Assembly: GCA_000711775.1 (NCBI GenBank)
Contig: ARYC01000414.1
Location: forward strand, 62,001-126,000
DNA: 64,000 bases
Direction of reading: 5' to 3'
Origin: Oxytricha trifallax
Taxonomy: Eukaryota; Ciliophora; Spirotrichea; Sporadotrichida; Oxytrichidae
The position numbers were made by a program, and so were the translations under genes. Positions within the stretch are counted from its first letter, which is position 1; each line of letters starts with the position of its first letter. Under the pieces are notes generated by a model. The model was given only the letters and a program-made list of their open reading frames with translations. It did not search any database and had not been told where the DNA came from. Shown piece by piece: positions 1 through 12,478 of the stretch.

Positions 1-441
1 CCCTTTTATTTATATATAATTTAAAATTATTTGCCCTCATTTTTCATGAATTATAAGGCCATATCATTAAATAACTATTCTTAATCCTAATTAAATCCTA
101 ATTAAATTATGTTCTTAAAATAATTCGATTTTGAAGGTGAGTAAGGCTACATGAAGTTGTGAGTAAATAGTAAATTAACTTTAATCTCTTGTAAAAGTTT
201 CAATATTATTTTATTTTTAAAAAGCGTACTTATGTATTTTAATTTTATTCTTACTTCTTTTAATTCATACAATTTTATAAAAAGCTCAAAAAGATTTATA
301 GGTGTAATTTCTTAAGAGTAAACTATAAATTTATTTAAGAATTCTTTATCCCTATATAAGATTAAAATTAAAATTGGCAAAATTAATAATGAAATTTATA
401 AAGTTATAAAAGAGTATAATTGTTAATACAATAATTTAAAA
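1..441. other. AT-rich flank, no gene seen
   Basis: Strongly AT-rich sequence with no reading frame that looks coding on either strand. Probably germline-limited or 5' non-coding DNA ahead of the UNC-50 homologue. Confidence 0.5.
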
Positions 442-1115
442 ATGTTGCCATAGTTCACTACGACAGAAGGGCAGACTCCTTCATCATAAAATCAATCATA
501 AAATAATAACTACAAGATCACTAAGAAATACATCTAGCACTATATATTTAAGATGGGTGCACATTAAATACAGTCATAATTACTAATGATAAAATTATAA
601 TTTTTATATTAATTTTACAAATTTAAGATGGTGAGATATAAACAGATGGACTTCGACTTGGCAGTATTTCTAATGATAAATTCTCTTAAATCCCCTGCAA
701 AACTGTATCAACACACAAAAAGATTGAAGTAAATTAGAAACTAATGGCATAGAGATGATCCATGTCTAGTCTCTGCAATTAGTGTACTACTTTTTATAAT
801 TGGATTTATCTATGGAATAGTCTTGCAAAATATTTGCTTAAAATCTAGCTATTCTTAAATTAAATGCTTATTTTATATATGCAAAAGGATTTCATGATAG
901 GTTATATAATTTGTGGTTTGAAAATGGTTCTATTGCATTTTGCACTTTCTGGAGTAATTGTATCAAGTATTTGTAGATGGATAGCCTAGTAATATATGAG
1001 GAAGGAAGATAAAGTTGAAGTTCACAAAACCCTAAATACTATAGAACCAATGTATGCCTTCGATATTCATTGTAATGCATTCTTCCCAATGTTTGTGTTT
1101 TGCTATGTACTTCAG
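442..1115 (+). CDS. UNC50: UNC-50 family membrane protein, 3' end missing
   Basis: Homologue of UNC-50, a Golgi/ER multi-pass membrane protein linked to trafficking of membrane receptors. After two IESs (546-620 and 824-879) are removed the frame is 181 codons. It shows the family core QMDFDLAVFLM followed by NQWHRDD, then several hydrophobic segments and the block AFDIHCNAFFPMFVF. The family normally continues for about 60-70 more residues, but coding stops at a CAG followed by GTAAAT at 1116, and the opposing gene ends at 1230. The remaining piece was not found, so the last exon or macronuclear-destined segment is elsewhere (scrambled or outside the window). The start at 442 is the first ATG in frame. 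TAA and TAG are read as Gln. Confidence 0.85.
546..620. other. IES 75 bp, pointer ATTTAAGATGG
   Basis: Direct repeat ATTTAAGATGG at 546 and 621. Removal joins the UNC-50 N-terminus directly to the conserved QMDFD block; the segment contributes only unalignable residues if translated. Confidence 0.85.
824..879. other. IES 56 bp, pointer TGCAAAA
   Basis: Direct repeat TGCAAAA at 824 and 880. The length is not a multiple of three; removal restores the UNC-50 frame between GIVLQ and KDFMIGYII. Confidence 0.9.
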
Positions 1116-1229
1116 GTAAATTAAATTACAAGCATTTTAAAACAGTCTATAGTTGTTTTTGTTACCTTTAAAAAACCATTTTAATTTTAATATATAAAGT
1201 TATAAGTCGAAGAGTGTTAAAAATAATAT

Positions 1230-4200
1230 TCAAATACTTTCATCTACAGTTTTCTTAAAATCATCAATCTTTAAATACCATTTACCATAATTGCGCTACT
1301 TCTTCAAGTTATTTATTGCTTTCTAATTTAGATTTAATGCTTATTTGCTATTTTCAATCATTTTGAAGTATTAGTCTAGATTTTTCGGCTATGGGATCAA
1401 ACACGCCCCCCCCCCATAATGTATATTTTTCTTTTTGTAGTCTGATAGAGTTTTTGACGCTGAGTAATAGTAGCTAATGAACTACTCGTGTGCGATCAAT
1501 AGTTTTCGAGATATGGCCCCATATAAGTTCACATTTTATATATAAAAATATAGTAAAAATTAAAAAAATATTTCCAATTTTTCATAAAAATCTAATTTTT
1601 CCTTAAAATATCAATTTAGAGGATTTAATGAAAATTTAAAGAATTTATTTTATTTATCAAAATAATATCATAATAAATTATTTGGACTTTAATTTTATTA
1701 CAAGAATGTTATATAAATTTATTAAGATATTATTTTGATAAATAAAATAAATTCTTTAAATTTTCATTAAATCCTCTAAATTGATATTTTAAGGAAAAAT
1801 TAGATTTTTTATGAAAAATTGGGAATATTTTTTTAATTTTTACTATAATTTTATATATAAAATGTGAACTTATATGGGGCCATATCTCGAAAACTATTGA
1901 TCGCACACGCATAGTTTATTAGCTACTATTACTCAGCGTCAAAAACTCTATCAGACTACAAAAAGAAAAATATACATTATGGGGGGGGCGTGTTTGATCC
2001 CATAGCCGATTTTTCTTTTTAAATTAGACACTTGGTCCTTGCTCATGATAATGAGATTTCTCTATTTTTAAGAGCTCCTTATCTCTAAAACTTTATTAAC
2101 TTTCTAAAAATTTCTCTGCTTATTGCCTTTGTATAGAATTGTTTGACATATATTTTTTCAGGTCTTCTTTAAGAGTGGGCATTCTCGAATCCACCTAAAT
2201 TTTATCAAGTCGTTTGGAAAGTGAAGTTTCATGATTATTCCAAAACTATTAGTAAATTTGATTATTTGAGATTGTTGACTGCTCATTTAATAAATGCTCC
2301 AGTTTATTTACCAAATTCAACTCTTCTGTACTTTTTGATTTTCTCAAAGAATTTTCTCGCATAAGCTTCGATTTCATCTCACTCACTCCGGTCAAATCAA
2401 CTTTTAACTGCTGAATATTTTACTTATCTAGAGGTATCTCTTTACAGAACATTTGCAATTGGTCGGTAATTTTGTTCTTATTTTGATCAGTGTCAAAAGC
2501 GAGGAATTCATTATTGTGCAAATTTTCATTGAGTTCATAAGCATCAATAAAATCATTGTCAAGTGAATGAAATCGATCCGTTATCTTTTCTCTTTGTTAG
2601 GTGATAAGTTTTTTGAAATTATTATTCTTCATCAGATTTTGCATAATCTTTGGTCTCATTCGTTTCATTATTGACTAATCCTCTCTGAAGGATGATTAAT
2701 CTTCTGTTACAGTGTTAGTTTTAGAAGTATTTTCTTCTTCCTCTTTGATTTTGGAATGCTACTTATCAAAACCTTGGTTGTAGCTTGGAATTCTCTCTCC
2801 CATTAGAGAAATAGGTTAAATGAATGTTGAAGCTCTTTTTATGTTAATTTTTATGTTTGTATTAGTTGAAGTGATCTCATCTTGGGTATTATTCTGGGGA
2901 TTTGAAGCATGAGTACCAATATTGTTTAAGTTATTGTTTGATCGAGATGACTTAATAGTAGAGCCTCTGTCTCTTTACTAATTGAAAAAGATACTATCTA
3001 GATCTTCAATTATTTTTTCTTACATCAATTTTTGCTGGTAGAGAGGTTTTCTCTCAAACATAGTGCTCTTTCTTTAAAATAAATTCATAATACCCCAAGT
3101 ATTTACAAAAAATATTGATGAGATTTGATAAAATAATCTTAAAGTGAAAAGTAATATTGTCTAACATAATTAATCATAAAAAAAAGTTTCTTGTTTTAAA
3201 TTGAACTTCTCCCTTAGAATTGATTTAATTTGTCCAATTTCATTAAACTAAAAGAAGTTACTTATTTTATCTGTAACTTATTCTCCATCTTTGTCCTGAT
3301 TTAATGTAATACTTATAGTTGTTTTTAACTTCTGTAGTTGTCTCTTTCTAAACCTTAAAATTAAGTGCAAATTATAAAATTTATAATAATGAATATCTTT
3401 AATAGATTTTTCGCTTGGTAATTTCTATCTTGCTGTGCTTTAATGAGTAGGACTTTATACTGCAGAATTTTTTCCGCCTTCTATTTTAAATAAGTTAGGA
3501 GGCGATTTCTTGTCAGTCTTTGGACTTGAATTAATGGAATTATCACTTATTTTCATTTATATTCTAATCGGACTGCCTTGCTTACTATTAGGATTTGAAC
3601 TTAACTCTTAAGAAGCAACGATTTCATCTTCCTCTTCTGGCTGTGCAGCTTGAACTGGCTTAATTTCAAATCTGTTATTTGTCCCTATCGGAAGAGTGTT
3701 ATTATTATTAGAGCTACTGCTGTCTTTTCTAATCGAATCTAACACATTATTATTATTGGTGCCATCTTGGTAATTGTTCGATGTCAACATCTCTTTTCTA
3801 AAAGTTAGATAAGAATCTCTTGAGAAAGGACTTTTGAAACTTTATATTTTTCTTCTAGGATTATAAATGTTCATTTATTCTCTATCTACTTTTAAGAATG
3901 ACTCTCTTTTTTAACCAGGTTGTTAAATTTCGTGTTAAATTTTCGGCGAGTCTTTTATTCTTCCAGTGGGGCTATCCCTTATTATATTTGGTACCTATAT
4001 TTTCTTGAGACTATCTTTGCTCAAAACTGAATAAGTGCTGTTTGTGTCATCATTTCCTTGGCCTTGGTAAAATTGCATTCCGCTTTCAGACTATCGATTC
4101 ACACTTGAATTTGTCCTTCCTCCTAATACTGGATCTCCACCTCCCCCTGCTTTTGCAAGTCTGGATATTTTATCAATTGACTTCATGTTCTTATTATGAT

Positions 4201-5212
4201 TTTGATTTATAGGCTAGACATTTGATAAATCATAAGGGTTCTACTAGTTACTGTTTTGAAACAACTTCTTTTCTGTTGGAAATAGAGACTTGTAAATTTT
4301 GGTTTGAAGCCCATTTAAGTACTAATCAACTCCCTTTTTCATATCTATAGAGCTATAGACATCCATTTTCTCAACCTAATCCTCAATCTTTTTGAGATTA
4401 TCACTCTTTGAGCCTTTTTCCTTCTGTAGAAATTACTTTAAGGATGAATTGCATTTCTTTTCGAGTTTAAATTGCTCTCTTAAGTATGGTAAACTGCTCG
4501 TAGAATTTTCATATAGATTCCTCTATGTTGCTTGCTAAGTTTAATAGTGTCTAGCTTAGTGTTTGTCATTATGTGAGTTATTATTTCTGCTTTTTAATAG
4601 ATCAAAAGTTGAAGAGTTTTATGGATTTCCTTAGTTTTGGCTCTAATGATCTTGATACCTACTTAGAGTTGACTTACTTCTTATTGTATTAAAGTTGCTG
4701 TTCTGTTTTTCTATTGTAATATATTTATTCGATCGTTACCTCAATATTAAATTAGACTTGTTGCCATTTATTTAACCTCTATAATTGTTCTTAATATCTT
4801 CTTTTTAGCTTAAGTATGCAGATCCCATGTTCTCATTTAAGGAACTATTATGATAAGGATTTGGAGTATCAATCTCAAAATTAGATGTTTGTAACAAAGA
4901 ATCGAATTAATTTCTAGTCTGCATGCTGGTCTCTCTTTGAGATTATGGTATAAGAGTAGTCGAAGTTTATCTCAATATTATAGAGGGCAATTCATCTTTT
5001 AACTGTTTCATGTGCTGTTTATCATTTTATTTCACGATTTAATTCATATTAGAAAGGCCTCTATTTAAATAAGAAGTTTTTGCTTAATTACTATAAATCT
5101 AATTTCTTTAGTTTGTTCTATGGGTAGATCTCTCTGTTCTGAAATCTTATTGTTAAGTAATTCTATCTGAATAATAAGCATTATTAGGTGAATTTTGACT
5201 TCTAATTCTCAT
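1230..5212 (-). CDS. large low-complexity protein, interrupted by a palindromic element
   Basis: Unrecognised protein rich in Asn, Gln, Ser and Lys, with scattered predicted coiled-coil stretches and no domain I can name. Read on the minus strand from ATG at 5212 to TGA at 1230. Removal of 1380-2008 leaves 3354 nt, exactly 1118 codons. The only interruption is the palindromic element at 1386-2008. Its 6-bp target duplication ATTTTT lies inside the frame, so loss of the element plus one ATTTTT joins FKKKN to LDQYFKM. The gene is convergent with the UNC-50 homologue. It has a typical ciliate disordered-protein composition; function unknown. Confidence 0.75.
1386..2008. mobile_element. palindromic C-tract element P1 (foldback type)
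   Basis: Near-perfect inverted repeat of 623 bp with arms of roughly 300 bp and a short central loop. The ends begin CGGCTATGGGATCAAACACG followed by a run of ten C; the right end is the complement with a G run. Flanked by the 6-bp direct repeat ATTTTT (1380-1385 and 2009-2014). It sits inside the minus-strand gene and behaves as an IES. A 60-codon frame inside one arm (1730-1912) is only an arm translation; no transposase is visible. Confidence 0.85.
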
Positions 5213-5397
5213 TTTATAAATAAAAAAGTTATAAATAATTAATTATTAATATCCTTTATATAGAGTTAACTATTACTAAAAGTCAATAAATTTTTTTTTA
5301 TTAAAGGATTATAAAATTACCACAGTATTATTTTGGGAAAAGTCATTAAAATTTAAGTTAAATGTTATTATAAATATTTTCACTTGATATAAATAAA

Positions 5398-8300
5398 ATG
5401 TTATAACAAGAGGAAGTTATTGATGAAGTTTAAGAATCAAATTATCTCAAAATTAATGATAAAAATAACTAAGAATTAGTTAGTTAATTAGTTTTTAGCA
5501 TCGAAATTAATCTGATACGAAATCAATCCAGTAGGATAATTCAAACATATAAAATATTAGAAACTATGTCTCAAACCAGTTTATCAGCATTGAAGTTAGT
5601 CTGCTTTTCAAAGGTGTGTTATATCATATAAAACTCTGTTCAGTTCTCTGTCAGAATTGCTTTCTTACAGAGCTAGATTCAAAAACAAATGTATTGTACT
5701 CTATCAGAGTTTTTTTTTAATTAATTCTACTTTTCTGATAAATGGAGCCTATACGGGAATTCATGCGCTATTTTTTCAACTCTTTCCATTATCCTTGTTC
5801 ACCTATTTTTTTCTGTTAAAATATAATAGTATCATTCAGTTTTAATATGACTGAGTGATCAACTGTCTACGTTTAAGTTGGCTTGGTCCCACTATTCCTA
5901 ATCTGATAATTTAGAATTAACATTTCAAAACGACACAAACTTAAATGAATAAGACAATCTTTATGTTTCTACAGATCTTTAACTTAACCAATAAGAGAGC
6001 TTTGATATTATGCAGCCTTTGCCTATTTTACCTGTTCACAAAGGAAAAGAACCTTTAAGTTTAAAGAAAACTTAAATGAATATTACTGAAAACATAATAG
6101 ACAATTTTAATGCATAAGATCCTTGAGTGAAGTATTACAAAAACTGCTAAGCAAATAAGCATTAATTTATGAACATGAAATGTAGTAAATGTGGAGATAT
6201 TTAAATCATGAAAGTTAATCACTTAAACCTTAATAATGAATTTATGTTAGTAATATTTATGCTTGATTGTAAATATTGCATCAAAACATATTTAAAGTCA
6301 TTATTTATGTTAATGCCTTATTATTAGAATAAACTCTAATATATTACTTTTCTCACAAAATGAAATAAATTTTATTAGAATAAGTTTAATAGCGAAAGAA
6401 GTTGTTTTGTAAAATTAAAAACAGCAGTAAAAGAAATTGCAATTCGAGAATCAATATGATAATAATTTAAGATCAATAGATAATTCTGTCTTTAGAAACA
6501 CAAAATTAATCTATAATTTATCTCCTCCATCAAACATTCAATAATTAAAAGAACATGTAGCATGTACTTTAAATAAGTCTCTATCAGACAATAGTTATTC
6601 TGATCTGGGAATGTATCAATAAATCAAAGAGAGCCAGCTTAGTTTAGAGTTATAGAAAAATATACAGTCAGTTTAGGATTAATTTAAAAATAACTAGGGC
6701 TCTTCGACTTTAATATTTGATTCTTTGATTGAATCAGGAAATTTAGAACGAGTTTATTAAACAATTGGCATTCACTAATATACTTTAGTCATGCGAGGCG
6801 AATACAATCCAATTAAAAGTAATCACATGCAGTGGTTTTATTTTCATATGTACAATTTGTAACCTGATACTGAATATATTTTTATAATAATGCCATTTAC
6901 AAAATTTATTAAGTTCTTTAATGATGGATAAAAGATTTGGATGAAAATTGGTTCGGAAAAGTGGTGTCTGAATGGTTATGATTATGAATATACCTAATTA
7001 AACTGTAGTGTTGAAAAAGTAATGTACCAATTAAAATTTAAATTCAGAACCCCATCAAACATTATTAATAAGGACTGCGTTAAAGCTGCATATTCAAGAC
7101 CTATAACTTATTCCAAAATTTTAAGCTAAATTATTAAAACTGAAAAAATGACATTTCAAAATTAAGATTAACCAGCTTTAAATTTTCGAATAAAACCTGA
7201 AGATCAGGGAATATAGTACAGTTGAGAAATCTTAGGCTATACCGCACTTGGCATCCCCATATTAATAATCAAAGTAACTGAACATATATAAGCTCAAAAT
7301 AATAAAAAGTAAATTATAATCCTATCGAGAACACATTCAGGAGAGACTCATACTTCATTTATATTCAATTAAATTCTTCAATCTTTACTTTTAATTTTTA
7401 ATTAGGGTAAACAAGCCTTAAAATTTTATAAGCAAACTTACATTTAAAAGTAAATTTCTAAATTTTCTGATACATTAAGTTTTAAATTATTACTTGAAGA
7501 CAACCCTCAAATCAAGAAATTAAGGTAAAAGTATGAAATCATTCTTGTACCTTGTGTTTGCCCTGACGGAGTGATTTTAGGTAATTCAAGAGTTATATTA
7601 TCAATAAATATAATAATTAAATATTTTTAATTATAACTCCTTAGGTTATGATTTAAATAGATAATGGGAGCGTCCTGACTAAGATCTCCATCCAGAAATA
7701 TTAAGTTTGAAGCGAAGAATGTAAAGTATAAATCAATAGTAAATCTAAAATCTAAACTTGCAAATTTAAAGCAGAATCTAGGTATTTTGTGATATTCACT
7801 GTCATTCTAATAAATTGAGTTCATTCTTTTATGGGTGTAACACTGCTTCCAAAGGTGGCCTTACAAGCTGGACTAAAACAAGGTTGCTTCCAAGAATTTT
7901 TGCGAAAAAGAATCATAGATTAGCTTTGAAAAAATGTGAATATAAAATTACTTAAGATAAGTTAGGAACTGGGAGAGTAGTAGCTTGGGATGAGTTTATC
8001 ATTACTAATAGTTTCACTTTTGAGAATTCATTCTATGGCTATAGGGATATAAAGGGTGAAATTTTTAATAATAAGCCAATAATATATTTCAAAATTTTAA
8101 AAGTTTGAATAAGAAACTAGTTACCATTAAATTTAATGCTATAAAAAGCAAGACTATGAAGAACTTGGGAAAGATTTTCTGTTAAGTTTATTTGAGTTTC
8201 ATATGATTGCACAGCAACTTGAAAAAGATCTTGTAAAATCGAATGGATGGCTGAGACCTAATAAACTTCTAGAGATGACAGGGGAATCAGCTCTTGAGAT

Positions 8301-11300
8301 AGCTTAAAGAATGGCTCAGAAGTAGAAATTGCTTCAAGAAAGATAGATTAATATTGAGCATATAGTTTTTATATTTTCTTTTTTATGAAGAAAAAGCTTT
8401 GAAATATGCAAAATAAAGTTGGGGGGACTATAAAAAATATACTGAATAGTTATTAATAAATATTGAGCAGTATAAAGATTAGATGAGAAATGAAGACTAC
8501 TACTAAATGATTCAAGCTCTATAAGAGGCTAAGCAAAGTAGGAAAAAGAAGACATAAGTCATAGGGAATGTGAATCAATTAGATAATTTCATGGACAATT
8601 CAAGCAAATCTAGTGCAAGAAGAAGATAGAATGCTTTTCTAAACTGTAAATTAAAAATTATCAAATAAAATAATTTTACACTCATTCAATTATGTTTTGG
8701 CTTAATTTCAAAACTATTATTTTAAACTCAGCGTACTATGAAAAAGTGACTCCACAGCATTCATTTATTTAGATATGAAATTTCGGACTCTTTCATTCTC
8801 CATAATATTTTCTTTTATTTTTAATTAAATAGTTATAAAATTCCCAGCGAAACGATGGAAACTTCTCAGATTTATACTAAAACAAGAACAATACAGATTT
8901 TGAAGACAAATCAAATAATTAGTTTAATATGAACGGGTAAAATAACGACATAAATGAATATTAATTGGACCAAAGCAGCTAAGATGTAATGAAGATATAA
9001 ATTAGCTTGAGTTATTACAATTTATTTATTATTGAGAAACACAAGCAGAGGTAGTTTTAGGTTAAAGCAAGACTCAATTTAAAATGACCAAATTTCCATA
9101 GTAAACGGTTCTATAAAACAGACACCCTTGAAACCTGTTCATTATAATTAAAATTAAGAACAGCTGCAAAGTGAAATAAATATAGAATAAGTCAGGTTTC
9201 TCAAATAGGCTTCAACCATCGATAGAGACATTTAAGATTTTGACTTTGAGCTCACTCATAGAGATAAAACTCCAAGAGTAAGGGTAAATGTAAGAAATAT
9301 CACTTAAAAAAACAAAAATGCTGACAATCCTTAAGCTGCTTTATTTAATAGTTTATTTCATAAGAATATATTAAATTTCATCAATAACTATTTTTATTAA
9401 AAAATAGGATTAATCTATCTTTTATTATGATTTTTAATAAAAAAAGCAAAAGAAAATTAATCTCACTTATTAAATTATTAAAAATTATTTTTTATTTTTA
9501 CAGTAAAATGCTTCTCTTACTTTGGATGTATTCTAACTTGATAAGTAATAAGAATTTGACTCGGGCGATGAGCTGTACATGTAAAATTGTTATAACTGGA
9601 GAGATTATTTCTCAGTCAAGGAACTGCAAAATGTTGCAGAACAAATCTAATAAGGGAAAGATCCAATTTAAACACCAAAATATATATTAAAATTAATTGG
9701 ATTTAAGATTATCAAAAAACATTCAAGATTATGCCAAATTTAACCAGAAATATTTTTTTAAATAATGTATAAATTCAATATGATTTATTTAAAGTTTAAT
9801 TTCATTTTTTGAAATCTTTGTAGTTTTTTTTATAAAAAGATATTAGTATTTATAATTCCCCATAATTTTTTGAATCATTAGATAAAATAATTCTAAAAAT
9901 ATTTTTTATTTTTTTAGAATTTAATATTAATTTACTAAAGATTTTACTATAATAATTATTACTATTTTCTTGAAATAAAAATTCTCTTTGATAAAATTTA
10001 AGGTATTAAATGAGTGAAAAAGAGTTAATTTTTCATTTTTTATTAGTTTCTAATTAGTTAAAGTTAAGCGATTCTGTTGCCTTGGTAGGTAAAAAATAAA
10101 AATAAACGAACAAATTTAGCTTAAATTATGGACGACTCTCCATCTCCAACAAAAATAGTTTGCCCTTGAATTCACAAACCTAAAATAGTAAAAATTAGCT
10201 CTTAAATAAATCATCATAGCTTATTAGTAACCTGGGAGTTGAAAACTCAGCCAATTTGGAAGATCTTGATAAATCTTAGTAATTAGTGAACAAAATAAAG
10301 TTGAAACCTATAGTCCAAAGAATTAATATTAATGAAATTGAGAAATCTTAGCATTAAAACACAAGGGAGCATACTTCAATTAAAATGAAAAGTTCGTATA
10401 ACACTTAAAAGTTTCAATATACTTAGGATGAAATAACGAAGGCAAAAAACTCATAGCTTAAGAGAAATGAAATGAGTTCTAGCAATTAATTAGGTCAGAA
10501 ACATTTGAGCGGTTATAATAATGTTAGCTACAATGAATATGATAAGCAAAGTGAAATAAACTTAAGTGCTACAACTCCCACGCCTTACTATAAAGACATG
10601 AAATTTCAAATCTCAGTCAAGAAAATTTCATAAGAATAAATTAAAATTGATACGAGGCATTATTAAGTTATAATTTCTTATTTATTATGTGCATAACACT
10701 TAGATCTAGAAGAGCTATTAACTCTCTAAAGGTATAATAAATAACAGATAAGAATAAAGTGCTTCAAAATATCCATTTAAACTTGTATCGTAAAAAGTTG
10801 ACTAAATTCAAATCAAATAATAAGAACAAACAATTTAGAAAATTTAATAGTACCGGCCTGATAATGTCTTTGTAGATAAAAGAAAAAGTGATTAGGACAA
10901 TTAGGTTCTAGCTCAAGCTTTCTTTAATTCTGTAGTTTAGCAAAAATAAGATGTTAAAGTTGTTAGAAAATAGAAACGGTCTCCTTAAGCAAACGCCTCT
11001 AGTCATTAAATCTAGAGACTTGATAGTTAAGACAGCAATAAATTGAAAAGTATAGAGGTTAGATCTTATAATTAAAGTTTAGGCAACAAAAAATCATCCT
11101 AAAATGTAAGCAGATCTAGGAGGATTCAAGAATAGATTACCTAAAACTAGACAGTTTTTATGAAGGAATAGTATCCCATAATGCCGATTATGCCTCCTGA
11201 AAAAAAGATACTTCAACCAACTTCTAATAAAAAGATTTCTCAAGAAAAGCTTGAGTAGCTATAACTTAACTTAAACAACCAAAAGAATAGCAATATGGCA

Positions 11301-12014
11301 TTTTGCACAATGTTTTTCAAGCAACCTATCGATAACTTTAATACAAATGTAAATATTAATCAAGATTTCTAATACACTTAAGGTCAACACTACAATAGAT
11401 TTAGACAAACGAATTTTGACAACAGAAAATTGAAACAAGCTATAAAGAGAAAAAATGAGTCTTTTGACTAAAAATTTTCATCTTAAAATTTAAAGAGCAC
11501 GAATCAATCGATATACTTAAAATCACAGCATAAGATTAATCTTCCTTAAGTTTTACCAACTTACAAATCTTAGTCTTAACCACATGCCTTACTTTCTCAA
11601 GATTAAGAAGAATTTAGCTTGCTAAATAAATCTAAGCATAAAATCGAATTAAATCCACTTGCAATGCTTAAAATTTCCAAAGAGTCTAGTTCGAATATAT
11701 CTCCCAGACGAAAACCTGTTTTTTCTCTTGAAAGCCCAACTCGATAGCAGGAGAACAACAATAACAGCATTATATTAATGTCTTAGAAGAAAGATTTGTC
11801 AGAACTTTATTAGGAATAAATGTATAAGTAAATGATTGAAGACCCAGAGGAACTTAGCCTTAGAAATCAAATATAGAGCATTCTTGAAAACATGAGAGAA
11901 AATAATATTAAAGTTCAGAAAACTTAAGCGATGCTTGGTAAGATGTCTAGATCAAAGAATTAAAAGGGTCGAATTTTATTTGATAAAAGTTTAGACATCA
12001 ATTTATCGTTTTGA
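5398..12014 (+). CDS. cytosolic zinc carboxypeptidase (M14, CCP/AGBL-like) with long disordered tail
   Basis: Probable tubulin-deglutamylating cytosolic carboxypeptidase of the CCP/AGBL (Nna1) branch of family M14. Ten IESs removed leave 4455 nt, 1484 residues. The N-terminal domain shows FDSLIESGNLERV and a MQWFYFHMYN block typical of CCPs. The catalytic domain keeps the zinc ligands His and Glu in RTHSGET and the later His in CDIHCHS, the substrate-binding DLNRQW, and the catalytic Glu in ENSFYGY. After the catalytic domain comes a roughly 900-residue Asn/Gln/Ser/Lys-rich tail, unusual for the family. The joining at 8729-8844 is the weakest step, because a hydrophobic stretch (about 8640-8728) remains and may hide another IES. 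If that join is wrong, the tail could be a separate gene. Confidence 0.8.
5472..5912. other. IES 441 bp, pointer AGAATTA
   Basis: AGAATTA at 5472 and 5913. Contains an in-frame TGA at 5848 and a hydrophobic open frame that is not part of the mature gene. Confidence 0.8.
6046..6394. other. IES 349 bp, pointer AAAGAA
   Basis: AAAGAA at 6046 and 6395. Removes several TGA codons and joins HKGKE to VVLQNQ in frame. Confidence 0.85.
7142..7225. other. IES 84 bp, pointer GAAA
   Basis: GAAA at 7142 and 7226. The length is a multiple of three but includes a TGA in a conserved region; removal gives KTEILGYTALG, matching the M14 pattern before the zinc motif. Confidence 0.8.
7582..7627. other. IES 46 bp, pointer TAATT
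   Basis: TAATT at 7582 and 7628. Removal creates GNYNSLGYDLNRQW, the family's DLNR motif in the correct context. Confidence 0.9.
8059..8128. other. IES 70 bp, pointer AAATTT
   Basis: AAATTT at 8059 and 8129, same codon phase. Joins DIKGEI to QCYKKQDYEELG. Confidence 0.8.
8336..8387. other. IES 52 bp, pointer AAGAAA
   Basis: AAGAAA at 8336 and 8388, same codon phase. Joins KLLQE to KALKYAKQSW and removes a TGA. Confidence 0.8.
8729..8844. other. probable IES 116 bp, pointer CAGCG
   Basis: CAGCG at 8729 and 8845 in the same phase. It links the carboxypeptidase to the downstream low-complexity frame. The sequence just before it looks non-coding, so this join is tentative. Confidence 0.5.
8981..9068. 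other. IES about 88 bp, pointer AAGA
   Basis: AAGA at 8981 and 9069 in phase, joining DQSSQD to SIQNDQ. An alternative 22-bp excision using AAGCA repeats at the same place also restores the frame. Confidence 0.6.
9340..10038. other. IES 699 bp, pointer TTTATT
   Basis: TTTATT at 9340 and 10039, same phase. A short open frame at 9427-9690 inside it has no coding features. Very AT-rich interior. Confidence 0.75.
10620..10836. other. IES 217 bp, pointer AGAAAATTT
   Basis: Nine-base repeat AGAAAATTT at 10620 and 10837. Removal joins ISVKKI to QQYRPDNVFVDK and deletes two TGA codons. Confidence 0.85.
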
Positions 12015-12181
12015 AATTGGAATATTAATTAAAAATAATAAGATATCAAACATTACTAACTACCTTCAATTACAGATTGAATAAATCGATTTATTAGAAT
12101 TCAAGCATGATGAATGCTTTTATGAATTAATGACAATTATCTCTTAATTTAATTACTATGATTATAATCATTTATCGCTAT

Positions 12182-12478
12182 TCATTATCCAGCATCCATT
12201 GGGGGGATATCTCCCTCTGATCCCTCTAGTTCTTCTGCATAGTCATCGAATTCCCGATCTGAGTTTCCCATGTCCATATCTTCCTCTTCTTCTTCCTCCT
12301 CCTCTTCATCTCTCTGATCAAATCCCAGAGGCTTATATACTTGATCCTAGGGATATACCATCATCTCAAATTCCTTCTAGAAGTTCTTTTCTTCCTGCTC
12401 TAAAGCCTTCTCAGAGTCCAGAAACTCTTTATTTATGCACATGGAATAAGCTATGTTTGGTAAGATGTTAATATTCAT
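12182..12478 (-). CDS. small acidic protein, possibly APC15-like
   Basis: Single open frame of 98 residues, ATG at 12478, TGA at 12182, with an Asp/Glu-rich stretch of eight Glu in the middle and a short acidic tail. The first half has a Leu-Pro element near the start, a Glu-rich helix and then YKPLG before the acidic run. That order resembles APC15/Mnd2, a small anaphase-promoting-complex subunit (its pattern is a helix, then VPIG, then an acidic tail). The resemblance is of layout rather than strong identity, so the name is a suggestion only. The plus-strand frame over the same bases (12199-12471) is its shadow. Confidence 0.5.

Noticed and set aside
5848-7225. TGA as a sense codon (Cys or Trp) in the carboxypeptidase
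   Set aside because: Phase-matched pointer pairs enclose each TGA, and TGA clearly terminates other genes such as both carriers and TrpRS.
9427-9690. 87-residue plus-strand open frame
   Set aside because: Lies wholly inside the 699-bp IES, AT-rich, no coding features.
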